64,000 nucleotides of DNA from RPQJ01 sp963726665. GTDB lineage: Bacteria; Pseudomonadota; Gammaproteobacteria; Steroidobacterales; Steroidobacteraceae. The position numbers and the translations under genes are program-made. The notes under the pieces are model-generated. The model had not been told where the DNA came from, searched no databases, and worked only from the letters and a program-made list of their open reading frames with translations. The stretch covers positions 744,001-808,000 of the forward strand of contig CAVSDW010000012.1 of NCBI GenBank assembly GCA_963726665.1, given 5' to 3'. Positions 1 to 6,076 of this stretch are shown piece by piece. Positions within the stretch are counted from its first letter, which is position 1; each line of letters starts with the position of its first letter.

Positions 1-381
1 GGCAAACGGGATGTCGAGAGCGCTGCCGACATGTACTCCGATTCGTTCCTCGAGGCCGGTGATTCGATTCAGCAGTGACGCCGCGACGCAATAGTCGGGC
101 GACAGGTCGATGCACTCGACCTGGCACCCCGGAGACGCGGCCAGCATCCTGGCAGGGCCCGCCAGCCCGGCGCCGATATCGAGAATACGATCTTCGGCCC
201 GGATTTTCGCCAGATCCCTCAGTACGAGCGAAGCGCGAAATCCGCCTGTGTGGAAGTGATCAAGCGCCGCAAGTTCCACCGGCGAAAGACGTTGCTCGGG
301 GTCCAGTCCGGCTGCTCGTATGGCAGCCAGGATTCTCGCCTCGATGTCGTTCGCCGAGTAGTGTGCTTGCAGACCAGTCAT
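1..381 (-). CDS. class I SAM-dependent methyltransferase, 3' end outside window
   Basis: The reading frame starts with ATG at 381 and is still open at the left window edge, so only about 127 N-terminal residues are visible. The start is preceded by a good Shine-Dalgarno (AAGGAG, about 7 nt away). A Rossmann motif I of the form ILDIGAGLAGPAR sits near residue 70, followed by a motif II acidic residue in ECIDLSPDY, typical of small-molecule SAM methyltransferases of the Methyltransf_11/25 type. The substrate cannot be told. It is the outermost integron cassette in view and reads in the same direction as the others. Its own attC would lie beyond position 1. Confidence 0.75.
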   Translation of the reverse strand, partial: MTGLQAHYSANDIEARILAAIRAAGLDPEQRLSPVELAALDHFHTGGFRASLVLRDLAKIRAEDRILDIGAGLAGPARMLAASPGCQVECIDLSPDYCVAASLLNRITGLEERIGVHVGSALDIPFA

Positions 382-433
382 CGAGAGCTCCTTCAATTCA
401 TTCGTCGGGTCCCGCAGGCTTTGGCTGACTGCG

Positions 434-497
434 GTCTAACGCTCACGTGCAGCGGCAGCGAGTAGCGCCGCCCACGCTCGCCCATGAGCATGCCGAG
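434..497 (-). repeat. attC-like recombination site (GFA cassette 1)
   Basis: The left end is GTCTAAC followed by bases matching the array consensus, with an internal imperfect palindrome (CGTG..GCGGC pairing with GCCGC..CACG). The right simple site is degenerate, so the right boundary is approximate. The stretch 382-695 has no convincing gene apart from this site. Confidence 0.5.
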
Positions 498-695
498 TTC
501 CTGCGGATCGCCTTCCTCCAGATGCCCGATCCGGCACAGTGCATTCTTGTCCATTGCAGAGGCATTGGGTCACGGTTCCCTTCGTCTGTGGTGGGAAGCG
601 CCTGCGCATGATGTCTCCCTGGAGCGTGCGTCGCGCTCGGCGCGAATCGCTGGACGGAAAGCCGATGCCCGACGAATGCAGGTGATGCGAGCCGC

Positions 696-1070
696 TCATT
701 CGATGAACGTCCATGTGTCCGCTCCATCGAATCGTCGTACGACAACCTGCTGCAGCAGACCGGGCGGAAAGTTGTTGAGGTTTACTCCGTGTCGTGGAGT
801 GCGCACTGGATCAACTGGTTCCCAGTGAGTCACGCACCCGCAGGTCTTGCAGCGAACCGTCCGGAGAGTGCGATCCCCCTGGATGTATTCCTGAGTGTTC
901 TGGGGGTGGCCATCGATACGTACCGTTCCGAACTCGTAGTACGCCCAGACGGAACCAAGGCGCCTGCAGAGTGAACAGTTGCATCGTGTTGCCGTCTCGG
1001 GCGCGGCGGGAAGACGAAGCTTCACCGCTCCACAGTGGCAAGAACCATCCAGAAGAGTGCTTTCGTTCAT
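696..1070 (-). CDS. GFA-family (Mss4-like fold) zinc protein, integron cassette
   Basis: Small protein of the glutathione-dependent formaldehyde-activating (GFA) family. It shows the family's zinc-ligand pattern: GSCHCGAV near the N-terminus, CNCSLCRR about 25 residues on, and CKTCGC further down. About 124 residues from ATG 1070, which is the usual family length. In-frame GTG 1118 and ATG 1100 would add 16 or 10 residues ahead of the GSCHC motif and are less likely. The true catalytic activity of most family members is unknown. It is a cassette gene reading away from the integrase and lies immediately beyond a second, divergent GFA gene. Confidence 0.8.
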   Translation of the reverse strand: MNESTLLDGSCHCGAVKLRLPAAPETATRCNCSLCRRLGSVWAYYEFGTVRIDGHPQNTQEYIQGDRTLRTVRCKTCGCVTHWEPVDPVRTPRHGVNLNNFPPGLLQQVVVRRFDGADTWTFIE

Positions 1071-1149
1071 GTCGATCTTCACTGGCTGAGGAGACGGCAT
1101 TTGTTGTCTGCACTCCACGCTTCCGAACTGGAGTGGTGCGTCCTGCGAC

Positions 1150-1201
1150 GCCTAACGTTTAATCTGAGCGGACGCCGCCAGCGTGGCCCGGTATGCCGCT
1201 A
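1150..1201 (-). repeat. attC-like recombination site (GFA cassette 2)
   Basis: It begins GCCTAAC and continues CGTTTAATCTGAGCGG, matching the array consensus, with an internal GACGC/GCGT(G) stem. The right simple site is weak, so the boundary is approximate. The last codons and the TAG stop of the neighbouring GFA gene lie inside it. Confidence 0.6.
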
Positions 1202-1697
1202 TGGCAGGGAGGATCTTCTCCCTGCGAGCAAGGCTCTCGGGCGGCCAGTACTTCTCGCGCTCGTAGTACTCAGGCACAGCGGGTGCGCCCGGCGCGAGCT
1301 GCACCCACGGTTGTTTCGACGCAGCAAAGATGTGGATGTCCGGAGGAAGGAGATCCGGGTTGTCCAGGGTTCCCACCCGCACGAACTTGACCACCGGTCC
1401 CGAGCCCGCGTAGTTGCTCCAGACGGCCACTCTGCATATTGGGCAGCGACCGACCTTCTGGCCGAGGCCACTTTCCGAGGGTGTGTCGACCAACTCAGGC
1501 TCCAATCCGAGGTTCACCACTCGGTCGCCCTCGATCATCGCGTTAAGCGCGAAGGAAGCTCCGGACTCCCGCTGACACCAGCGGCAGTGGCAGCAGTGCA
1601 CGAACAGTGGTGCGCTCTCCATGCGGTAGCGAATCGCCCTGCAGTCACAACCGCCTTCCGCGGGAAAAGAACTCGCGTTGGCCATTGCGGTGAGCAT
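1152..1697 (-). CDS. GFA-family zinc protein, integron cassette
   Basis: 181-residue protein with GFA-like zinc ligands: GGCDCRAIRY near residue 16, CCHCRWCQRESG near residue 35 and GRCPICRVAVW near residue 84. The C-terminal half (after about residue 110) is longer than in the neighbouring GFA cassette and has no recognised domain. Start ATG 1697; ATG 1685 is an alternative, and neither has a clear ribosome-binding site. The stop codon TAG comes from the GTTAGGC box of the attC, so the last residues (AQIKR) are encoded by the recombination site. The protein is too different from the adjacent GFA cassette to be a recent duplication. Confidence 0.75.
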   Translation of the reverse strand: MLTAMANASSFPAEGGCDCRAIRYRMESAPLFVHCCHCRWCQRESGASFALNAMIEGDRVVNLGLEPELVDTPSESGLGQKVGRCPICRVAVWSNYAGSGPVVKFVRVGTLDNPDLLPPDIHIFAASKQPWVQLAPGAPAVPEYYEREKYWPPESLARREKILPAIAAYRATLAASAQIKR

Positions 1698-1706
1698 CCC
1701 CGTGAA

Positions 1707-1772
1707 GTCTAACGTTTGAGCTCAGGGCGTGAAGCCGGCCAGCCGGCGCAGCGTCCCTCTTCAGGGGTGAGC
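1707..1772 (-). repeat. attC-like recombination site (membrane-protein cassette)
   Basis: GTCTAAC at 1707-1713 followed by CGTTTGAGCTCAG matches the shared end. GGTGAGC at 1766-1772 is the best candidate for the opposite simple site. A GCCGGC palindrome lies inside. The 3' end of the membrane-protein gene overlaps it. Confidence 0.55.
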
Positions 1773-2158
1773 TGGGCTCTCCTTTGCGTCAATCGCCAGA
1801 AGACGTACGCAGTAGATGTTCCGGCGAGGAATACGGGTAGAACTGAGATCTTCCAACCCGTCTGCCAGAAGGGAAGACTTAGCGCGGGCAGCATACTTGC
1901 CGCCAATAGATAGCTGATACGGTAGCGGTTCACCCGCTGAAGAACGAGTGACAGCGGCAAACCGTAGAACCAAGTGAACAAGTAACCCACAAGGGTACTG
2001 TTGATCGAGACGCCGATGAGCGACTGGAACGGCGGCAGGCCCCACACGGAGGGTTCCAGCCACTCATGCAGCACGAAGAACACCCATCCGCTCGTGAACG
2101 GAATAATCAGCGGGGCGATAGCCGCCGCAAGAACACTTTTGAGAAAAGTGGGCTTCAT
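1709..2158 (-). CDS. hypothetical membrane protein, integron cassette
   Basis: 149-residue protein I do not recognise. Hydrophobic stretches suggest about four transmembrane helices (roughly residues 9-30, 44-66, 80-100 and 104-122), ending in a basic tail. ATG 2158 begins 4 bp from the preceding attC, leaving no room for a normal ribosome-binding site within the cassette. The last residues (PELKR) and the TAG stop lie inside the attC, as in the neighbouring GFA cassette. Function unknown. Confidence 0.6.
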   Translation of the reverse strand: MKPTFLKSVLAAAIAPLIIPFTSGWVFFVLHEWLEPSVWGLPPFQSLIGVSINSTLVGYLFTWFYGLPLSLVLQRVNRYRISYLLAASMLPALSLPFWQTGWKISVLPVFLAGTSTAYVFWRLTQRRAQLTPEEGRCAGWPASRPELKR

Positions 2159-2161
2159 GAG

Positions 2162-2261
2162 GCCGAACGATGGCGATCAGCCACAACGCGCCGTTGGCGC
2201 GCCGGTTGCGAACGCGAGCGGCGTGACAACACGCGTTGCTGGTTGCATCGCGGTGTTAGGC
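2162..2261 (-). repeat. attC-like recombination site (BrnTA cassette)
   Basis: About 100 bp ending in GTTAGGC (2255-2261). The opposite end is GCCGAAC (2162-2168), one mismatch from the RYYYAAC box. It lies between the membrane-protein and brnA coding regions, exactly where an attC is expected. Confidence 0.65.
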
Positions 2262-2270
2262 CGGCGTGCC

Positions 2271-2546
2271 TCATATCGCTTTGTCCAGAACCTTTGCCAT
2301 GCGGGTCTGCCAGCCGGCGCCAGTTGCCTTCCAGCGAGCCAAAGTCTCCGGAGGCAACCGGATTGAGATCGCCGTCCGCGCTTTCCCCGTTTTCGGTCGG
2401 CCGCGGGGCTTCAGCATCCTCTTAGCAACACTCGCTCCGAAGATTTCCGGCAAGGCCTCGACCGCCGGTCGAGCCCTGGAGAAAGTCGCCTTGGTCCATT
2501 CAGGGTTCTCGACCGTCTTTCTCTTGGTACTAACTTTGCGCTTCAT
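2271..2546 (-). CDS. brnA: BrnA-family antitoxin
   Basis: Antitoxin of a type II BrnT/BrnA pair. About 91 residues: a basic N-terminus followed by a toxin-binding segment (NPEWTKATFSRARPA) and a C-terminal ribbon-helix-helix-like segment (GRPKTGKARTAISIRLPPETL). ATG 2546 is preferred because it overlaps the 3' end of brnT by 17 nt, the usual translational coupling; an in-frame ATG at 2561 is possible. BrnA normally neutralises BrnT and represses the operon from a palindrome over the promoter, and such a palindrome is present upstream of brnT. The pair occupies one integron cassette. Confidence 0.85.
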   Translation of the reverse strand: MKRKVSTKRKTVENPEWTKATFSRARPAVEALPEIFGASVAKRMLKPRGRPKTGKARTAISIRLPPETLARWKATGAGWQTRMAKVLDKAI

Positions 2547-2799
2547 AGTGCTTTGTCTCACGGCGATTAGCTTTCCGCAGGCTGATTACGTGGACTGTGC
2601 CCGCACGTGGCGTAAACACGAGGGCGTGCAGACGTCCGGCGATCAGGCCGAGCGCTTGAAATCGGCGTTCTCCGTAGTCCTTGCGGAGATCTTCGACTAC
2701 AAGCGCAGTGTCCCATTCGAATTCTTCCGCGAGGTCGAACGCAATTCCGCGCTCGGCGATATTTCGTTCGTTCTTCGCGGGATCGAAGCTAATGGGCAC
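2530..2799 (-). CDS. brnT: BrnT-family ribonuclease toxin
   Basis: 89-residue toxin of the BrnT family, RelE-like ribonucleases that cleave mRNA when free of BrnA. The N-terminus has the family signature FDPAKNERNIAERGIAF, followed by ERRFQALGLIAGRLHALVFTPR and the C-terminal ISLRKANRRETKHYE region with the conserved Arg residues. The start is GTG 2799. A -10 box (TACGAT) lies only 5 nt upstream, so the transcript may be leaderless. It precedes and overlaps brnA. Toxin-antitoxin cassettes commonly stabilise integron arrays. Confidence 0.88.
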   Translation of the reverse strand: MPISFDPAKNERNIAERGIAFDLAEEFEWDTALVVEDLRKDYGERRFQALGLIAGRLHALVFTPRAGTVHVISLRKANRRETKHYEAQS

Positions 2800-2804
2800 G
2801 ACCT

Positions 2805-2833
2805 ATCGTATATACGTATATACGGTAATGCAA
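2805..2833 (-). promoter_or_regulatory. brnTA promoter with overlapping palindromic operator
   Basis: On the minus strand, TTGCAT (2828-2833), a 17-bp spacer and TACGAT (2805-2810) form a good sigma-70 promoter inside the cassette. A perfect 18-bp palindrome, CGTATATACGTATATACG, occupies 2807-2824 across the spacer and -10. It is well placed for repression by the BrnA-BrnT complex (inference from family behaviour). Confidence 0.65.
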
Positions 2834-2852
2834 CTGCTTGGGGAGCGGGACG

Positions 2853-2981
2853 GCCTAACGGTTGAGCTGAGCCGCCCGCGGAGGCAGGCGCTGACTGGCC
2901 GCGGAAGCACAATGACGGCGACGTCCTGGAGCGGCCAGCCGGCGCCTGCCGTAGCGGGTTTTCTCGAGCGAGGGGTTAGGC
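2853..2981 (-). repeat. attC recombination site (membrane-protein cassette)
   Basis: GCCTAAC (2853-2859) and GTTAGGC (2975-2981) are perfect complements bounding 129 bp with an extended internal palindrome (GGAGGCAGGCGC... pairing with GCGCCTGCC...). Its right end, GAGCGAGGGGTTAGGC, is shared with the next attC at 3642-3741. Confidence 0.85.
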
Positions 2982-2988
2982 CGCATTC

Positions 2989-3597
2989 TCAACCGCCTAG
3001 GAACGATTTCACCTTGGATGACATGACAAGGTTGGCCCCAAACAGCAAGAGCGACACCATGATCGCCACGGCGATGAGCAACCCCGAAGTATCCGAAGAC
3101 CCGCGCCGGAAGTGCTCCACGATTTGTACGCCCAGCAGTGCCGCCCACCCGAATGCCAGCGCCGCGCTTAAAAGCCGAGACGAGCGTCGACGCAGCAGCA
3201 AAGCCGCAAAGCAAGCTGCGTGGGCCAACCACACCAGCAGCATCGACGCCCACAAACCAGCTTGACCGAACGGATACCACTTGCCTGTGACGAGAGTACC
3301 GATGACCTGGGCCAGTCCGAGAAGTGCCGCGGCAGCCGTGCAGACTACGGCCACTCTTAGGCTGAGAGGCCAATGTTGCCCAGCATCGGGACCAGCGGGG
3401 GTACGTCGGCCCGCTGCGGCTAATCGCAGTGCTCCCCAGAGGAAGCCGTGTCCAACAGCCCAGGCTATCAACACGAGTGGCAAGAGGATTGCCGCTGGCG
3501 GATGGCCTCTGCCCCCTGTGAAGACGAGGAGTAAGCAGGCGATCACGCAAAGCGCGGCCCAGATACCGTGAGCCACGCGATGGCGGCGTTGGGGCAC
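2989..3597 (-). CDS. hypothetical polytopic membrane protein, integron cassette
   Basis: About 202 residues with roughly six predicted transmembrane helices and an arginine-rich loop (LLLRRRSSR) near the middle. No family recognised. GTG 3597 is chosen because the only in-frame ATG (3681) lies inside the preceding attC and would add 28 attC-encoded residues. The C-terminus (SSKVKSFLGG) ends 8 bp before the downstream attC. No cognate partner is in the cassette. Function unknown. Confidence 0.6.
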   Translation of the reverse strand: MPQRRHRVAHGIWAALCVIACLLLVFTGGRGHPPAAILLPLVLIAWAVGHGFLWGALRLAAAGRRTPAGPDAGQHWPLSLRVAVVCTAAAALLGLAQVIGTLVTGKWYPFGQAGLWASMLLVWLAHAACFAALLLRRRSSRLLSAALAFGWAALLGVQIVEHFRRGSSDTSGLLIAVAIMVSLLLFGANLVMSSKVKSFLGG

Positions 3598-3641
3598 GTG
3601 CGTGAGTTCAGGCTTCAAGGGCGGGGCACGATGGCGATGAG

Positions 3642-3741
3642 GCCTAACGTTCGAGCTAAGCGGGTGACGACGGCAGGCCACCAGGCACCGCGCGGGCCTG
3701 GTGGCCTGCCGTTGGCACTCCGCTTGAGCGAGGGGTTAGGC
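3642..3741 (-). repeat. attC recombination site (RibD-family cassette)
   Basis: GCCTAAC (3642-3648) and GTTAGGC (3735-3741) bound a 100-bp imperfect palindrome whose core arms GACGGCAGGCCACCAGGC and GCCTGGTGGCCTGCCGT pair almost perfectly. This is the best-formed attC of the array. Confidence 0.9.
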
Positions 3742-3751
3742 GTCACCGCGG

Positions 3752-4399
3752 TTACCGCCGGGTAAGGACCACGTGAGTTGCAAGTGAAGTGCTTTGACGC
3801 TTGGCGCAGGCGTAGCCCAATGCAGGAAGGTTTACGCCTTCGAAGAGTCGTTCACCAGAGCCCAGTAGGACCGGCGAAATCGCAATGTGCATTTCGTCGA
3901 TCAGGCGTTGGCGTAGGAATTGTCGAATGACATTGACGCCGCCGCCTACGCGAACATCCTTGCCTTCAGCCGCGTCACGCGCTTGCGCCAGGGCGGCGGC
4001 AGTGCCTTCAGTAACGAAGTGGAAGGTCGTTCCTCCCTCCATGACCAGCGGCGCACGCGCGTAGTTGGTCAGGACGAACACTGGGACGTGATAGACAGGA
4101 TTCTCTCCCCACCAACCCCGCCAACTCCCATCCAGCCAGGGGCCGCGAACCGGCCCAAACATGTTCCTGCCGAGAATCCAAGCCCCGATGTTCTGAAAGC
4201 CTCTAGCGGCAAAGTCTTCGTCAACGCCCGTTTCTCCGTCATCCTTGCCGAACAAGTGCTTCTGAAACGTTCGGGTTGGAATGGCCCAGCCATGAAGGGA
4301 GGCGCCGCCAGTGCCAAGTGGGTTGTTGATGCTTTGGTCCGGGCCAGCACCGAAGCCGTCGAGCGAGATGGTGAAACTCTCTACGCGAAGCTTTGGCAT
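3752..4399 (-). CDS. RibD C-terminal / dihydrofolate reductase-family protein, integron cassette
   Basis: 215-residue single-domain oxidoreductase of the RibD_C/DHFR superfamily. Visible features are the N-terminal strand plus SLDGF motif (ESFTISLDGF), a central ILGRNMFG segment, the NADPH-binding VGGGVNVIRQFLRQRLIDE segment, and the C-terminal ISPVLLGSGERLF motif found in RibD-like reductases. The physiological substrate of the stand-alone homologues is generally unknown. ATG 4399 lies about 45 bp inside the cassette; no strong ribosome-binding site is visible. Confidence 0.85.
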   Translation of the reverse strand: MPKLRVESFTISLDGFGAGPDQSINNPLGTGGASLHGWAIPTRTFQKHLFGKDDGETGVDEDFAARGFQNIGAWILGRNMFGPVRGPWLDGSWRGWWGENPVYHVPVFVLTNYARAPLVMEGGTTFHFVTEGTAAALAQARDAAEGKDVRVGGGVNVIRQFLRQRLIDEMHIAISPVLLGSGERLFEGVNLPALGYACAKRQSTSLATHVVLTRR

Positions 4400-4443
4400 G
4401 GTGTTTCAGGAGGTGCGAGTCGCGGAAGACGTCGTCCTGTGAC

Positions 4444-4531
4444 GCCTAACGGGTGAACTGAGCGCCGCAGCTGCGGCGGTTTGGCATTGGCACTTTGTCT
4501 GTCACGCGTGCGCTCCAGCGACTTGTTACGC
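4444..4531 (-). repeat. attC-like recombination site (HicAB cassette)
   Basis: GCCTAAC (4444-4450) and GTTACGC (4525-4531) bound 88 bp with a central GCCGCAGCTGCGGC palindrome. The stop codon of hicB falls inside the GTTACGC box. Confidence 0.8.
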
Positions 4532-4738
4532 GGCAACCTCGACATATTCAACTCTGCTGGATGGCGGCGGGACGGGCGAACCGTCCTCCCGCAGTCCATC
4601 GAGATGAAAAGCGATTGCCTCGCGGATTGCGGCCTCGGTCTCTGCCAGGGTGGCGCCCGTTGCGACGCAACCCGGCAGGTCCGGGACATACGCCGAGAAG
4701 TTCGAGCCTGCGTTTTCAATGACGACGGCGTAGCGCAT
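4526..4738 (-). CDS. hicB: HicB-family antitoxin
   Basis: 70-residue HicB-like antitoxin with the degenerate RNase H-like fold signature: MRYAVVIENAGSNFSAYVPDLPGC at the start, then GATLAETEAAIREAIAFHL. It is short and ends after this domain, with no C-terminal ribbon-helix-helix or helix-turn-helix extension, so direct DNA binding is not obvious. It follows hicA by 10 bp. The TAA stop is formed by the attC end box. It is predicted to bind and neutralise HicA. Confidence 0.88.
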   Translation of the reverse strand: MRYAVVIENAGSNFSAYVPDLPGCVATGATLAETEAAIREAIAFHLDGLREDGSPVPPPSSRVEYVEVAA

Positions 4739-4748
4739 TGCAGTTACC

Positions 4749-4940
4749 TCAATTTCGTCTCAGGCCGGCCTGCTTGACGATACTGTTGAGGGTACCGGGT
4801 GCCAAATTGTCCCTCGGCTTCCCTGGAACAGTCACGCGCCACGTCCTCGTAGAATGCTTGAATTGACGATGACTGCCCCGAGTCGCAACCAGGAACCAGC
4901 CGTCGTCGTGCAGCAGGCGGAGCAGATCACTGACTTTCAT
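4749..4940 (-). CDS. hicA: HicA-family mRNA interferase toxin
   Basis: 63-residue HicA toxin with a dsRNA-binding-like fold. The catalytic histidine motif GSHRQFKH is present near residue 22, followed by VTVPGKPRDNLAPGTLNSIVKQAGL, the conserved C-terminal half of the family. ATG 4940 is the only sensible start. It is the first cassette next to the integrase, the position expected of the most recently inserted or most strongly expressed cassette. Together with hicB it forms a post-segregational stabilisation module. Confidence 0.9.
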   Translation of the reverse strand: MKVSDLLRLLHDDGWFLVATRGSHRQFKHSTRTWRVTVPGKPRDNLAPGTLNSIVKQAGLRRN

Positions 4941-4962
4941 CCGCCAACGCTAGAGTTGGCGG
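4941..4962 (-). promoter_or_regulatory. inverted repeat abutting the hicA start codon
   Basis: CCGCCAAC (4941-4948), a 6-nt loop and GTTGGCGG (4955-4962) form a perfect 8-bp-arm hairpin or palindrome directly upstream of the hicA ATG. It could be an operator or an RNA hairpin limiting hicA translation; no function is proven. Confidence 0.35.
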
Positions 4963-5008
4963 GCTTCTCCGGAAACGTTTGAATACATCGTGAATCGCTA
5001 GATTTGCC

Positions 5009-5060
5009 GCCTAACTCTTATTAGGCCTACAGAAAGTAGGCCGGGAAGAAATAGGCCGAC
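5009..5060 (-). other. probable attI primary recombination site with 15-bp iterons
   Basis: The first cassette boundary is GCCTAAC at 5009-5015. Next to it, toward the integrase, three TAGGCC hexamers start at 5022, 5037 and 5052, exactly 15 bp apart. In characterised integrons attI lies between the integrase gene and the first cassette and carries directly repeated integrase-binding sites, which fits this arrangement. Confidence 0.6.
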
Positions 5061-5169
5061 AGGAATTGGTGCCGCAAGGTGTCGGTCCTGCGACCCCGAC
5101 TTCGTCTCGCTCCAAATCGACACGCATGCGTCGCATTTGCAACTTTCCGCCACGGCAGAGCGTGGTCCA

Positions 5170-5198
5170 AATAGACCACCAATTCCCGGGGTCGTCAA
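5170..5198 (-). promoter_or_regulatory. candidate cassette promoter (Pc)
   Basis: On the minus strand, TTGACG (5193-5198), a 17-bp spacer and TCTATT (5170-5175) point toward the cassettes from just upstream of the integrase start. The -35 is near-consensus and the -10 matches 4 of 6 positions. The assignment as Pc is inference from position. Confidence 0.35.
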
Positions 5199-5220
5199 TT
5201 CCCGCTGGAGCGGATGCCGC

Positions 5221-5983
5221 ATGGACGCGAAGCCGCGCCTGCTCGACCAGGTTCGCGACAAGCTGCGGACCCTGCACTACAGCTACCGCACCGAGCAGCA
5301 ATACCTGTTCTGGATCCGGCGCTACATTGTCTTCCACGGGAAGCGGCATCCGACGGAACTCGGCGGCCCGGAGGTCGAGGAATTCCTCACGCACCTCGCG
5401 GTCGATCGTAGGGTATCCGCGTCGACGCAGAACCAGGCGATGTCGGCGATCCTTTTTCTCTACAAGCAGGTGCTCGAGATCGAGCTTCCCATGGTTGAAC
5501 GGTGTCGTCCGCGCGAAGCCCTCGACCTACCTGCCGGTCGTGCTCACGTCCGCGGAGGTCCGCGCGATTCTCGCTGCGATGGAGGGCCAGTACCGCCTGA
5601 TCGCCAACGTGCTCTATGGCGGCGGCCTCCGGGTGATGGAGGCGCTGCAACTGCGAGTGAAGGACCTCCAGTTCGACTACCGCCAGATCGTCGTGCGCGG
5701 CGGCAAGGGCCGCAAGGATCGCGTCACGATCATGCCGGACTCGCTCGTCGAGCCACTGCAGAAGCACTTGGTCGGCGTGCGTGTGAGGCACGAGCACGCC
5801 CTGCGCAACGGCTACGCGGGGGTCGAGATGCCGTGCGCTCGGGCAATTCCCCTGCTCGAGCGCGGCTACGACATCCGCACCGTGCAGGAACTGCTCGGCC
5901 ACGCCGACGTGAAGACGACGCAGATCTACACCCACGTGATGCGCAAGGGCGCGAACGCCGTGCAGAGCCCGCTCGATGCGTGA
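5221..5983 (+). pseudogene. intI: integron integrase (tyrosine recombinase), frameshifted and internally deleted
   Basis: The N-terminal half (ATG 5221, with GGAGCGG upstream) has the IntI SAM-like core-binding domain (KLRTLHYSYRTEQQYLFWIR, then HLAVDRRVSASTQNQAMSAI). At 5491 one extra A shifts the frame, and translation resumes as PWLNGVVRAKPSTYLPVVLT. The first catalytic Arg (GGGLRVMEALQLRVKD), the Lys (GGKGRKDR) and the terminal LLGHADVKTTQIYTHV box with the nucleophilic Tyr are present. However, GVEMPCA runs straight into LLERGYDIRTVQ, so the IntI-specific helix and the HxxR part of the active site are missing. At 763 bp it is clearly shorter than usual integron integrases. It must be inactive. 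It transcribes away from the cassettes, as intI normally does. Confidence 0.9.
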
Positions 5984-6038
5984 TGCGGGTGTGCGCCGTC
6001 TGCGAGGCGGGCGCATCGTCCCCACTCGATCGCCACCG

Positions 6039-6066
6039 AAAACGAAAAGGCCCGCTTGCGCGGGCC
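6039..6066 (-). terminator. rho-independent terminator of rplM-rpsI-tRNA-Gln
   Basis: On the minus strand, GGCCCGC-GCAA-GCGGGCC is followed by TTTTCGTTTT. It sits about 10 bp beyond the tRNA 3' end and 55 bp from the end of the convergent integrase relic. Confidence 0.8.
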
Positions 6067-6076
6067 TTCAGGTTTG

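Noticed and set aside
393..554. 53-codon minus-strand frame with a natural-looking composition
   Set aside because: It has no ribosome-binding site, crosses the attC and ends next to the following cassette's start. Kept only as a finding.
2855..3550. Minus-strand frame overlapping the membrane-protein cassette and ending in the attC
   Set aside because: Out of frame with the hydrophobic protein; it ends AAQLNR only because attC sites share that tail.
1..5000. Interpretation of the left region as a prophage or genomic island with insertion sequences
   Set aside because: No transposase, phage structural gene or IS ends are visible; the repeated attC sites explain the layout.
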